Part shown: positions 1 through 9,090 of the stretch, piece after piece
Position numbering within the stretch: the first letter of the stretch is position 1
Layout of the letters: the number at the start of each line of letters is the position of its first letter
NCBI GenBank assembly: GCA_963822595.1
Contig: CAWGIG010000002.1
Location: 186,001 to 250,000, forward strand
Reading direction: 5' to 3'
DNA length: 64,000 nucleotides
Origin: CAVRUH01 sp963822595
Lineage (GTDB): Bacteria; Chlamydiota; Chlamydiia; Chlamydiales; Waddliaceae
Made by a program: the position numbers and the translations under genes
Notes under the pieces: model-generated
Database searches by the model: none
Seen by the model: only the letters and a program-made list of their open reading frames with translations
Told to the model about the DNA's origin: nothing

Positions 1-20
1 TGTGATAGGCATTTTTTAGA

Positions 21-1283
21 TCACCCTTCTCGATCCGTTTGATCGATATACGACAATACAATAGCTTCAACAGATTTATCATCCATTCTCCAAAGAGGAT
101 TAGCTCTACACACGGCTTTGATGACCTCGATGGGGTCGGTTCTTTCACAAATCCAAACTGCATTCTGCACTTTCTCCATAACTGTATCAAAGTCCCTATC
201 TTTTACTTTGAGTCGTTCAGTGATTTTGACGATCAAAAAAGCTGAGATATTGTCTTTTGCAGTCTGGGCATCCACATCAACTTTAAATTCAACTCCCTCG
301 CCTCCCATAAGATGCGCTGTTATTTCTTTCCATACAACCTTGATTTCAGGGATAGTCCCTCGAGGCAATTCATTCATATTAACAAACTTGACGTGTTTAG
401 GAAGCTTATCAATCACTAAATTAATTTGATCCAACAGTTCCTTAGGACAGCCTTCTGCAGGCTTTTTATATTTCTGAATTTCAGCCCAGGCTTGTTGAAA
501 AACGACTAAAGCTGTTTCAGCATCAATCATTTCATTGCTATTGATAGGTGACTGCAAAATTTCCAATCCTCTTTCAAGCAATTTTTGCCTAGTGGGATCG
601 ATCAAATCCAGGTTGGATTCAAATAGCTTGTTGTACAAGGCTGGGTTACTTTGTACCCGCGCCTTCAATTCAATTTCCAAAGATTTTTTTAATGTCTCTG
701 TTAATGGTCTGCCTTTTTCTCCTACCGCAAGGCTATTGGTTTTATCCGCAATCTCATGAATGCTGTATTTATCGGTATAGACCATTAAGAGTGGAACCAA
801 TGTTGCTATGCACTTTCCTCTCTCTGCTGGGTTGTGAATATTGTTGCGTATCTCATCTAGATTAATCCCTTGTGCCTCTAAGTAAGATTCAAGGTCCTCC
901 AACCGTTTAGATTGAACTGCAGATGGCTTGGGGGCTGCTGCTGCTGCAGTCGCTGCAGGAGGAGGCTTTTGTTGGGGTAATGCTGCTTCGGGCTGCGGAA
1001 GTAATGCTGCCAACTTAATCTTATTGATATTTGCTATGCTTTGAAAATTTTGATGTATACCTTTAGTATGCAATGATTCGTTGAGCACCTCAACGATTCT
1101 ATCATCAAAATAGTTAGAGAAAAATTTGGGTAGCTTTAGGACAATCCAATTATACCAGGTAATCTTGTATACTCTCGTTCCCTTCCAGAGCACTCCTAGA
1201 TCATTATGTCCATTATTAACACCCTGCAGTGCCCTTAAGCTGTTATCTGCATCGGATTTGCTTATGTCCATATTAAACCTCAC
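21..1283 (-). CDS. Hypothetical protein with Pro/Ala-rich linker, effector-like
   Basis: A complete 420-residue reading frame; the stop is the complement of TCA at 21-23. An alternative Met lies four residues downstream. The N-terminal ~80 residues contain a Trp-rich hydrophobic/basic stretch (KITWYNWIVLKLPKFF). Around residues 96-123 there is a low-complexity Pro/Ala linker, followed by an apparently helical acidic region of ~290 residues with no motif I recognise. There is no signal peptide. It is divergent from the gene at 1427, with ~140 bases between them. An N-terminal module with an aromatic/basic segment followed by a linker is also seen in the neighbouring effector-like genes (1427, 9091, 12115, 13183), so a similar secreted role is inferred. 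Function unknown. Confidence 0.75.
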   Translation of the reverse strand: MRFNMDISKSDADNSLRALQGVNNGHNDLGVLWKGTRVYKITWYNWIVLKLPKFFSNYFDDRIVEVLNESLHTKGIHQNFQSIANINKIKLAALLPQPEAALPQQKPPPAATAAAAAPKPSAVQSKRLEDLESYLEAQGINLDEIRNNIHNPAERGKCIATLVPLLMVYTDKYSIHEIADKTNSLAVGEKGRPLTETLKKSLEIELKARVQSNPALYNKLFESNLDLIDPTRQKLLERGLEILQSPINSNEMIDAETALVVFQQAWAEIQKYKKPAEGCPKELLDQINLVIDKLPKHVKFVNMNELPRGTIPEIKVVWKEITAHLMGGEGVEFKVDVDAQTAKDNISAFLIVKITERLKVKDRDFDTVMEKVQNAVWICERTDPIEVIKAVCRANPLWRMDDKSVEAIVLSYIDQTDREG

Positions 1284-1361
1284 AGATTAAACCACTCACG
1301 TTCATTATATCTCTAAAATTTTTATTAGTCAAATTAAGGGTAATGCTAGTCAGAGGGACAA

Positions 1362-1390
1362 TTGACAATGAAATAAATTTTATCTATAAT
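1362..1390 (+). promoter_or_regulatory. Sigma-70 type promoter of the 1427 gene
   Basis: TTGACA at 1362-1367 and TATAAT at 1385-1390 with a 17-base spacer, both perfect consensus hexamers. The start codon at 1427 lies ~37 bases downstream of the -10 box. It is a visible consensus match; activity is inferred. Confidence 0.7.
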
Positions 1391-1426
1391 AAGCTGCAGC
1401 TGGCGGATTAAAAAATAGGTTTCAAA

Positions 1427-3496
1427 ATGAGCGGTGTAACTAAGCTTCTGAACGGATGTGGAAATATAAATAGGCTAACAGTCTCGCCAGACGGTAATAT
1501 AAATGTTATCGGAAAATGGGATTTAATTGGACGCTTTGTCCGATGGCTTCATAGAGATCTGGAAAATGCAGCTGTCATCAATAAGATCAGAGAAATCCTT
1601 ACAAACGATGGGATCCAAACTATTCATGGGCTCGATACAGACTATACTGTAGAGGAGTTGAATCCAGAAACAGGCTCGACACCTGCTAGAATAAATGCCC
1701 TGCTGAATGGCACGGCTTTTCCTGCGATCCCCCTTTCAATTCCTCCACCTGCAGAGAAAAAGATGAAACTGGTCGATTTGAAAAAAGACAAAACAGATGA
1801 AACCGTAGTCATTAGATATCGCAATATAAGCTTTTACATCGATGAAAAAGTAGCGAACAAATTACCAACGATTAGTGATGCGATCGGCGATACGAAAGAC
1901 AAAGAAATTTTCCTCGATCCTAATAATCCCGCCATCAGTGAGCGAGCAATCAGAGATGCCATCCAATTTAAACTCAACCCACCTTACCCCCCGGCTGAGG
2001 TAATGCGTGATTCAAAGAGAATGATAGAAATGACAATATTCTTGAATTATATGGGCGTTGACACAGACATTTTGGCTGATCTTGTCAAAACATACGTCAG
2101 AGAAGATATTGGAAAGGTTCACCCTGAGTTTTTGATAGATGTCATGCTCGAGAACCGAGCGTTTTATGAAAACTGTCTTATGCCCCTGGAAATCGGCCAT
2201 TACGATCTGGAGAAAATTCAAAATCAACAAGCAAAATTCTTATTTAGTACGTTGAATGAAGCCAATTGTTTGAAACATATTAACTTTCACCATGGCAATC
2301 TTGTGTTGGATATAAATCAGTTTTCGAATCTAACTGAAGCGCAGTTGAAATGTTTGATAATGTGCTTGAATATGTTTCCGAAACATATAAGAATTAGATT
2401 GGATGTAGCAGCGATGCGGGGTAATGAAGATCGCATCAATGAGTTACTGCATAATACCACTAATAAAGTCATACTAGATAATCCGGCTTTGCATGCTTGG
2501 CATGATTTCAGAATAAAAAAAATTCTGAAAAGCGTTTTGAATCATAAGAGAGTCGATCTAGTTAGCTTGTCTCGCTATACACCTGAATACCGCAACTACA
2601 GTTCTAATGTACCAAAAATTGAAATCAAATGTTCTGAGGATTACAGTCCAGGATACGGTAGTTTCAAAGAATTACAAACAACAAAAGCAATGGAAGTCGT
2701 ATTCGATGATGAAAATGGACGTTACCAAGGCGGCTTGAGATGGTTTCTTGAACGTGCGACCCAAAATCCAAATATTAAGCATTTGAAAATAACATCTAAT
2801 AGTTTTCAGGATTATCCTGAATACTATAACTGGTTACATATCAATCCGGGGACGCCGTGGAATGTAGCCATCTCCCCATTGGAAAGTTTGGAAATGAACT
2901 CCAAGAGTATCGCAACTGCTCGTGATCTCTTAAACTCTTTTGTTGGGAAGACTCCTAATTTGAAAAACCTTAGTATTAATTGCTCTGAAGATACAAGGAT
3001 ACGTTCAAGTGTGTTGGTGGATGTCCTGCGATCATCCCCAAATCTAACTCATCTGTATATGAAGAATATTACATCTAGAGGGAATGTCAGACAATTCATA
3101 GATGTCCTATCAAATCATCCATCCTTAACAACGATCAATGGGATGGATAAAGAATCATTCATTGAGTCCATAGAAGATAATGAGAAAAGATTTAGAAGTA
3201 TAATTGAACATACTTTTCCTTATTTCCCAGGGCTGATCGCCAAGATGAATATAGAGGATTTTATTCGATCTCTGAATCTAGTCACTAGAAATACAGATCG
3301 AAATTTGGTTATTCTTAAAGCTATTGTTTCTGGCGACCCGGGTGTTGCAAAAGCCTTGCAAGGGGAAGTCGAGCCTCAGAAGCTCAAAGAGCAAGTTCTA
3401 GAAGTATTTAAGCGCATTACTACTGATCCTTCGAGCTTTCATGCCTATATAGATATAGCCTTGGACAAACTAGGAATGGTAGTTTTTATGGTATAA
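1427..3496 (+). CDS. BTB-like / LRR-like effector candidate
   Basis: 689 residues. The N-terminal module (~1-60) contains the motif GKWDLIGRFVRWLHRD. Residues ~123-230 resemble a BTB/POZ fold: a strand pair around DETVVIRYRNISFYID, then a helix-rich part that includes AIRDAIQF. This BTB call is from pattern only and is tentative. Residues ~430-590 contain irregular leucine-rich segments (for example PNIKHLKITSN, PNLKNLSINCS, PNLTHLYMKN, PSLTTINGM). There is no signal peptide. A full-length paralog at 9091-11146 shares all segments. BTB-LRR and F-box-LRR proteins are a known expanded class in amoeba-associated chlamydiae and are thought to act as host cullin-ligase adaptors. That role here is inferred from architecture and from the neighbouring F-box-LRR genes. 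Confidence 0.75.
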   Translation: MSGVTKLLNGCGNINRLTVSPDGNINVIGKWDLIGRFVRWLHRDLENAAVINKIREILTNDGIQTIHGLDTDYTVEELNPETGSTPARINALLNGTAFPAIPLSIPPPAEKKMKLVDLKKDKTDETVVIRYRNISFYIDEKVANKLPTISDAIGDTKDKEIFLDPNNPAISERAIRDAIQFKLNPPYPPAEVMRDSKRMIEMTIFLNYMGVDTDILADLVKTYVREDIGKVHPEFLIDVMLENRAFYENCLMPLEIGHYDLEKIQNQQAKFLFSTLNEANCLKHINFHHGNLVLDINQFSNLTEAQLKCLIMCLNMFPKHIRIRLDVAAMRGNEDRINELLHNTTNKVILDNPALHAWHDFRIKKILKSVLNHKRVDLVSLSRYTPEYRNYSSNVPKIEIKCSEDYSPGYGSFKELQTTKAMEVVFDDENGRYQGGLRWFLERATQNPNIKHLKITSNSFQDYPEYYNWLHINPGTPWNVAISPLESLEMNSKSIATARDLLNSFVGKTPNLKNLSINCSEDTRIRSSVLVDVLRSSPNLTHLYMKNITSRGNVRQFIDVLSNHPSLTTINGMDKESFIESIEDNEKRFRSIIEHTFPYFPGLIAKMNIEDFIRSLNLVTRNTDRNLVILKAIVSGDPGVAKALQGEVEPQKLKEQVLEVFKRITTDPSSFHAYIDIALDKLGMVVFMV

Positions 3497-3512
3497 AGGT
3501 AAAAATCATTAT

Positions 3513-3542
3513 TTGACATGTTATTTTTGTTTTTAATATAAT
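3513..3542 (+). promoter_or_regulatory. Promoter of first F-box-LRR gene
   Basis: TTGACA at 3513-3518 and TATAAT at 3537-3542, 18-base T-rich spacer. The same arrangement and nearly the same sequence precede the two following paralogs (5290-5319 and 7266-7295), so the promoter was duplicated together with the gene. Confidence 0.65.
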
Positions 3543-3601
3543 AAAACTAACCTTATATTGGAATTTTATAGTTATTGTAGGTAATGCTAACAGGAGGATT
3601 T

Positions 3602-5149
3602 ATGAGCTTTAATATTGATGATCATAAAGGAGCAGAGGCCTTTTTACAAAAAGTAGAAAAAGAAGGCAAAGACATCTATCCTGGCATTGAGGATGGAAAA
3701 TTAGTGGCCATATCTCGTGAGCAGTTCAACAAAATGGGTGATCAAGAAAAGGTTGAGGTAGTTCGTAATCTAGAAGCGTTGATTACGAACTTTTCTGATT
3801 CCGGTAAGTATGATAAAACTCTTAATAAAATCCGAGCCGTTCGCAATGAGCTATTCATTTCCTTAGATGAAAATAAAACTGGGGATATTAATAGAATCCC
3901 AAAAGATGTTCTCAAGTCGATTCTTCGCCAAACTTCTCTAAAAGATGTAAGTTCTGCTCGAGGGGTAAACAAACCATTTAATGCCACTGCAACCCCTGAT
4001 GTTCAATTTCAAATGATTAATAATGGTCAGCTCAAACTGAGAGACGTTCTCCCTTTTAAAACCACTGACGAAGTTCTCTCTTGGATCACCAAAGATAAAA
4101 ATGCATGCCAAAAACTGACTTATGCGGACTTTAGAGGATTCAATGATTTTAACGATGGACATTTGAATAAACTCATAGAAAAATGTCCTAATATTAAGGC
4201 GTTATTTATAAATAAAGCTAAAATAACACATGTGGGGGCGGCATCGATCGCTACGATGCCAAACGTCACAACGCTTGACCTTGGGGGCAATCGAATAGGC
4301 GATACAGGGGCAACATCGATCGCTACGATGGCAAACGTCACAACGCTTGGCCTTGGGGACAATCAAATAGGCGCAGCAGGGGCAGCATCGATCGCGACGA
4401 TGCCAAACATCACAAAGCTTAACCTTGAGGGCAATGGAATAGGCGCAGCAGGGGCGGCCTCGATCGCAACCATGTCAAAGGTCACAACGCTTGTCCTTGA
4501 GGGTAATCGAATAGGCAATGCAGGGGCGGCCTCGATCGCAACCATGCCAAACGTCACAACGCTTGACCTTACCTTTAATGATATAGGCGTAGTAGGGGCG
4601 GCCTCGATCGCTAAAATGGCAAACGTCAAAACGCTTGACCTTGAGGCTAATTACATAGGCGATGCAGGGGCGGCCTCGATCGCCACCATGTCAAACGTCA
4701 CAACGCTTGACCTTGGATACAATAAAATAGGCGCACCAGGGGCAGCATCGATCGCTAAAATGGTAAATGTCACAACCCTTGAGTTTGGGGGCAATCAAAT
4801 AGGTGCAGCAGGGGCGGCATCGATCGCAACGATGCCAAACGTCACAATGCTTGACCTTAGGGACAATCGAATAGGCGATGCAGGGGCGGCCTCGATCGCA
4901 ACCATGCCAAACGTCACAATGCTTAACCTTAGCGTTAATCAAATAGGTGATGCAGGGGCAGCATCGATCGCTAAGATGTCAAACGTCACAACGCTTGACC
5001 TTAGTGACAATCGAATAGGCGATGCAGGGGCGGCATCGATCGCAACGATGCCAAACGTCACAATGCTTGACCTTGGGAGTAATCGAATAGGCGATGCAGG
5101 GGCAGCATCGATTGCTAGGATGGCAAAAGTCACAATGCTTGACCTATGA
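3602..5149 (+). CDS. F-box / GALA-like LRR protein, copy 1
   Basis: About 515 residues. I chose the ATG at 3602 because a strong AGGAGG lies 5-10 bases upstream; the in-frame ATG at 3584 lies before that Shine-Dalgarno. Residues ~98-128 form an F-box-like segment (INRIPKDVLKSILRQ, then SLKDVSSAR). From ~200 to the end there are about 12-13 leucine-rich repeats of 24 residues, with consensus NVTTLDLxxNxIGxAGAASIATMP. This is close to the GALA-type LRR of Ralstonia F-box effectors. The repeats are 72 bp, nearly identical at DNA level, and almost all carry CGATCG. F-box proteins dock on Skp1 in cullin-1 ligases; delivery into the host and ligase hijacking are inferred. The last repeat ends abruptly after TMLDL. 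Confidence 0.85.
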   Translation: MSFNIDDHKGAEAFLQKVEKEGKDIYPGIEDGKLVAISREQFNKMGDQEKVEVVRNLEALITNFSDSGKYDKTLNKIRAVRNELFISLDENKTGDINRIPKDVLKSILRQTSLKDVSSARGVNKPFNATATPDVQFQMINNGQLKLRDVLPFKTTDEVLSWITKDKNACQKLTYADFRGFNDFNDGHLNKLIEKCPNIKALFINKAKITHVGAASIATMPNVTTLDLGGNRIGDTGATSIATMANVTTLGLGDNQIGAAGAASIATMPNITKLNLEGNGIGAAGAASIATMSKVTTLVLEGNRIGNAGAASIATMPNVTTLDLTFNDIGVVGAASIAKMANVKTLDLEANYIGDAGAASIATMSNVTTLDLGYNKIGAPGAASIAKMVNVTTLEFGGNQIGAAGAASIATMPNVTMLDLRDNRIGDAGAASIATMPNVTMLNLSVNQIGDAGAASIAKMSNVTTLDLSDNRIGDAGAASIATMPNVTMLDLGSNRIGDAGAASIARMAKVTMLDL

Positions 5150-5289
5150 CTTCTTATCCATAATAATCCGCCGAGCTTGATTGAATCTCAAAACTGTTGG
5201 AAAACGGTTTAGAACAGGGTGAGAGTGTTAGTAAACTCTTTAATAACATCTGTTAATATTATTAAAAATAAACGAATAAAATATTTTGT

Positions 5290-5319
5290 TTTACATGATT
5301 TTTTTGTTATTAATATAAT
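5290..5319 (+). promoter_or_regulatory. Promoter of second F-box-LRR gene
   Basis: TTTACA at 5290-5295 and TATAAT at 5314-5319 with an 18-base spacer. It is homologous to the promoters at 3513 and 7266, with one mismatch in the -35 box (TTTACA instead of TTGACA), so it may be somewhat weaker. Confidence 0.6.
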
Positions 5320-5378
5320 AGAATTAAACTGAAATTGAATATTTATAGTGAGTCTTGGTAATGCTAACGGGAGGATTT

Positions 5379-7160
5379 ATGAGCTTTAGTATCGATGATC
5401 ATAAAGGAGCAGAGGCCTTTTTACAAAAAGTAGAAAAAGAAGGCAAAGACATCTATCCAGGCATTAAGGATGGAAAATTAGTGGCCATCTCTCGTCAGCA
5501 GTTCAACCAAATGGGTGATCAAGAAAAGGTTGAGGTAGTTCGTAATCTAGAAGCGTTGATTACAAACTTTTCTGATTCCGGTAAGTATGATAAAACTCTT
5601 AATAAAATCCGAGCCGTTCGCAATGAACTATTCATTTCATTAGATGAAAATAAAAATGGGGATATTAATAGAATCCCAAAAGATGTTCTCAAGTCGATTC
5701 TTCGCCAAACTTCTCTAAAAGATGTAAGTTCTGCTCGAGAGGTAAACAAACCATTTAATGCCACTGCAACCCCTGATGTTCAAATTCAAATGATTAATAA
5801 GGGTCAGCTCAAACTGAGAGACGTTCTCCCTTTTAAAACCACTGACGAAGTTCTCTCTTGGATCACCAAAGATGAAAATGCATCCAAAAACCTGACTTAT
5901 GCGGATTTTAGAGGATTTAGAGATTTTAACGAGGGACATTTGAATAACCTCATAGAAAATTGTCCTAATATTAAGGAGTTATTTATAAATGACGCTAAAA
6001 TAACACATGTGGGGGCGGCATCGATCGCTACGATGCCAAACGTCAAAACGCTTGATCTTGAGTTTAATCATATAGGCGCAGCAGGGGCGGCATCTATCGC
6101 TAGGATGCCAAACGTAACAAAGCTTAACCTTGGAAGCAATCAAATAGGCGATGAAGGGGCGGCATCGATCGCTACGATGTCAAACGTCATATCGCTTGAC
6201 CTTGGGGACAATAAGATAGGCAATGAAGGGTCCGCATTTATCGCTAAGATGCCAAACGTCACATCGCTTAACCTTGCGCACAATCAAATAGGCGCAGCAG
6301 GGGCAGCATCGATCGCTACGATGCCGAACGTCACAACCCTTATCCTTAAGTTCAATCAAATGGGCGCAGCGGGTGCAGTATCGATTGCTAAGATGCCAAA
6401 CGTCACAATACTTGACTTTGGAAGGAATCAAATAGATGATGCAGGGGCGGCATCGATCGCTACGATGCTAAACGTCACAACGCTTGACCTTTGGGGCAAT
6501 CGAATAGGCGCAGCAGGGGCAGCATCGATCGCTACGATGCCAAACGTCACAACCCTCAAACTTACGAACAATCAAATAGGCGATGCAGGGGCAGCTTCGA
6601 TCGCTAAGATGGCAAGCGTCAGAACGCTTGAGCTTTGGTCCAATGAAATAGGCGATGAGGGGGCGGCATCGATCGCTACGATGCCTAACGTCACAAAGCT
6701 TGAGCTTAGGGGCAATCAAATAGGCGATGAAGGTGCAGCATCGATTGCTATGATGCCAAACGTCACAACGCTTGACCTTTGGAACAATCTAATAGGCGCA
6801 GCAGGGGCAGCTTCGATCGCTACGATGACAAACGTCACAACGCTTGATCTTAGCGCCAATCTAATAGGCGATGCAGGGGCAGCTTCGATCTCTACGATGC
6901 CAAACGTCACAACGCTTAAACTTAGCCGCAATCAAATAGGCGATGCAGGGGCAGCATCGATCGCTACGATGGCCAAAGTCACAACGCTTATCCTCGAAAG
7001 CAATCAAATAGGCGCAGCAGGGGCAGCATCGATCGCTACGATGCCAAACGTCACAACGCTTAACCTTATCCGCAATCCAATAGGCTTAGCAGGGGCGGCA
7101 TCGATCGCTACGATGGCAAACGTCAAAAACCTTTCAATAAACCAAAATGATTTTTTGTAA
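5379..7160 (+). CDS. F-box / GALA-like LRR protein, copy 2
   Basis: About 593 residues from the ATG at 5379, preceded by GGGAGG. An upstream in-frame ATG at 5355 is less likely. The ~200-residue N-terminal part with the F-box-like segment (INRIPKDVLKSILRQ) is nearly identical to copies 1 and 3. About 16 GALA-like 24-residue repeats follow, making this the longest of the three. The protein ends with a non-repeat cap, VKNLSINQNDFL, which copy 1 lacks. Repeat order in the middle matches copy 3 closely, so these two are the most recent duplicates. The role as a host cullin-1 adaptor is inferred. Confidence 0.85.
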   Translation: MSFSIDDHKGAEAFLQKVEKEGKDIYPGIKDGKLVAISRQQFNQMGDQEKVEVVRNLEALITNFSDSGKYDKTLNKIRAVRNELFISLDENKNGDINRIPKDVLKSILRQTSLKDVSSAREVNKPFNATATPDVQIQMINKGQLKLRDVLPFKTTDEVLSWITKDENASKNLTYADFRGFRDFNEGHLNNLIENCPNIKELFINDAKITHVGAASIATMPNVKTLDLEFNHIGAAGAASIARMPNVTKLNLGSNQIGDEGAASIATMSNVISLDLGDNKIGNEGSAFIAKMPNVTSLNLAHNQIGAAGAASIATMPNVTTLILKFNQMGAAGAVSIAKMPNVTILDFGRNQIDDAGAASIATMLNVTTLDLWGNRIGAAGAASIATMPNVTTLKLTNNQIGDAGAASIAKMASVRTLELWSNEIGDEGAASIATMPNVTKLELRGNQIGDEGAASIAMMPNVTTLDLWNNLIGAAGAASIATMTNVTTLDLSANLIGDAGAASISTMPNVTTLKLSRNQIGDAGAASIATMAKVTTLILESNQIGAAGAASIATMPNVTTLNLIRNPIGLAGAASIATMANVKNLSINQNDFL

Positions 7161-7183
7161 CACCGCTAGCGCAAAGTCAGGCA

Positions 7184-7224
7184 TGACATCATGACATTCA
7201 AAAATAAGAATGTCATGATATCAC
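7184..7224 (+). terminator. Hairpin after second F-box-LRR gene
   Basis: Inverted repeat with 16-base arms, 7184-7199 and 7209-7224, with one mismatch and a 9-base A/T loop. It lies 24 bases after the stop codon at 7160. There is no strong T-run directly after it, so terminator function is a guess. Confidence 0.4.
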
Positions 7225-7265
7225 TTCTGATCCCTTACATTAAATTAATTTTAGAAAATGTTTTA

Positions 7266-7295
7266 TTGACATTTTATTTTTGTTTTTAATATAAT
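7266..7295 (+). promoter_or_regulatory. Promoter of third F-box-LRR gene
   Basis: TTGACA at 7266-7271 and TATAAT at 7290-7295, 18-base spacer. It is almost base-for-base the promoter of copy 1. Confidence 0.65.
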
Positions 7296-7354
7296 AAAAC
7301 TAACATTATATTGCATTTTTATAGTTATTGTAGGTAATGCTAACAGGAGGATTT

Positions 7355-8970
7355 ATGAGCTTTAGTATTCATGATCATAAAGGAGCAGAGGCCTTTTTAC
7401 AAAAAGTAGAAAAAGAAGGTAATATCTATCCAGGCATTAAGGATGGAAAATTAGTGGCCATATCTCGTCAACAGTTCAACCAAATGGGTGATCAAGAAAA
7501 GGTTGAGGTAGTTCGTAATCTAGAAGCGTTGATTACGAACTTTTCTGATTCCGGTAAGTATGATAAAACTCTTAATAAAATCCGAGCCGTTCGCAATGAG
7601 CTATTCATTTCTTTAGATGAAAATAAAAATGGGGATATTAATAGAGTCCCAAAAGATGTTCTCAAGTCGATTCTTCGCCAAACTTCTCTAAAAGATGTAA
7701 GTTCTGCTCGAGAGGTAAACAAACCATTTAATGCCGCTGCAACCCCTGATGTTCAAATTCAAATGATTAATAAGGGTCAGCTCAAACTGAGAGACGTTCT
7801 CCCTTTTAAAACCACTGACGAAGTTCTCTCTTGGATCACCAAAGATAAAAATGCATGCCAAAAACTGACTTATGTGGATTTTAGAGGTTTTAAAGATTTT
7901 AACGATGGACATTTGAATAAACTCATAGAAAATTGTCCTAATATTAAGGCGTTATTTATAAATGACGCTCAAATAACACATTTGGGCGCAGCTTCGATCG
8001 CAACGATGCCAAATGTCACAACACTTGATCTTGAGTTTAATCATATAGGCGCAGCAGGGGCGGCATCTATCGCTAGGATGTCAAACGTCATATCGCTTGA
8101 CCTTGGGGACAATAAGATAGGCAATGAAGGGTCCGCATTTATCGCTAAGATGCCAAAAGTCACATCGCTTAACCTTGCGCACAATCAAATAGGCGCAGCA
8201 GGGGCAGCTTCGATCGCTACGATGCCGAACGTCACAACCCTTATCCTTAAGTTCAATCAAATGGGCGCAGCGGGTGCAGCATCGATCGCTAAGATGCCAA
8301 ACGTCACAATACTTGACTTTGGAAGGAATCAAATAGATGATGCAGGGGCGGCATCGATCGCAACGATGCTAAACGTCACAACGCTTGACCTTTGGGGCAA
8401 TCGAATAGGCGCAGCAGGTGCAGCATCGATCGCTACGATGCCAAACGTCACAACCCTCAAACTTACGAACAATCAAATAGGCGATGCAGGGGCGGCATCG
8501 ATCGCTAAGATGGCAAGCGTCAGAACGCTTGAGCTTTGGTCAAATGAAATAGGCGATGAGGGGGCGGCATCGATCGCTACGATGCCTAACGTCATAAAGC
8601 TTGAGCTTAGGGGCAATCAAATAGGCGATGAAGGTGCGGCATCGATTGCTATGATGCCAAACGTCACAACGCTTGACCTTTGGAACAATCAAATAGGCGA
8701 TACAGGGGCAGCATCGATAGCTACGATGCCAAACGTCACAACTCTTAACCTTTGGGTCAATCAAATAGGCGATGCAGGGGCGGCATCGATAGCTACGATG
8801 CCAAACGTCACAACGCTTAACTAGCATACAATCAAATAGGCGATGCAGGGGCAGCTTCGATCGCTACGATGCCAAACTTGACAACGCTTGACCTTAGGCG
8901 CAATCAAATAGGCGATGCAGGGGCAGCATCCATTGCTACGATGCTCAACGTCAAAGAGCTTAAAATATGA
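7355..8970 (+). CDS. F-box / GALA-like LRR protein, copy 3 (3' frameshift)
   Basis: ATG at 7355 follows AGGAGG. The open frame stops at 8824 (~489 residues). At ~8821 one base is missing: restoring a C gives NLAYNQIGDAG and the LRR frame continues for two more repeats to a TGA at 8968-8970 (last residues VKELKI). The F-box-like segment near residue 97 reads INRVPKDVLKS. Compared with copy 2, the order of repeats is the same, but one whole 24-residue repeat near the start of the LRR block is absent. This is a clean in-frame loss of one unit. Whether the 8821 frameshift is real or a sequence error cannot be decided here; the truncated product would still hold the F-box and ~12 repeats. Confidence 0.8.
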
Positions 8971-9013
8971 ATTCTTATCCCTGATGTTATTTCGCCTTGA
9001 TTGACCAACTAAT

Positions 9014-9042
9014 TTGACAATTAATTAAATATTTATTATAAT
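9014..9042 (+). promoter_or_regulatory. Promoter of the second BTB-like gene
   Basis: TTGACA at 9014-9019 and TATAAT at 9037-9042 with a 17-base spacer. The start codon is at 9091. Confidence 0.6.
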
Positions 9043-9090
9043 ATATTATACGATCAATTTTAGGTAATAAAACTAATAAATAGTGATAAA

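Noticed and set aside
3584..3601. Upstream ATG starts of the LRR genes (3584, 5355, 7337)
   Set aside because: They would place the strong AGGAGG inside the coding sequence; the ATG 5-10 bases after it is preferred in all three copies.
4120..8827. Long minus-strand ORFs opposite the LRR genes
   Set aside because: They are antisense shadows of the 72-bp repeats; they share the repeat period and have no independent start signals.
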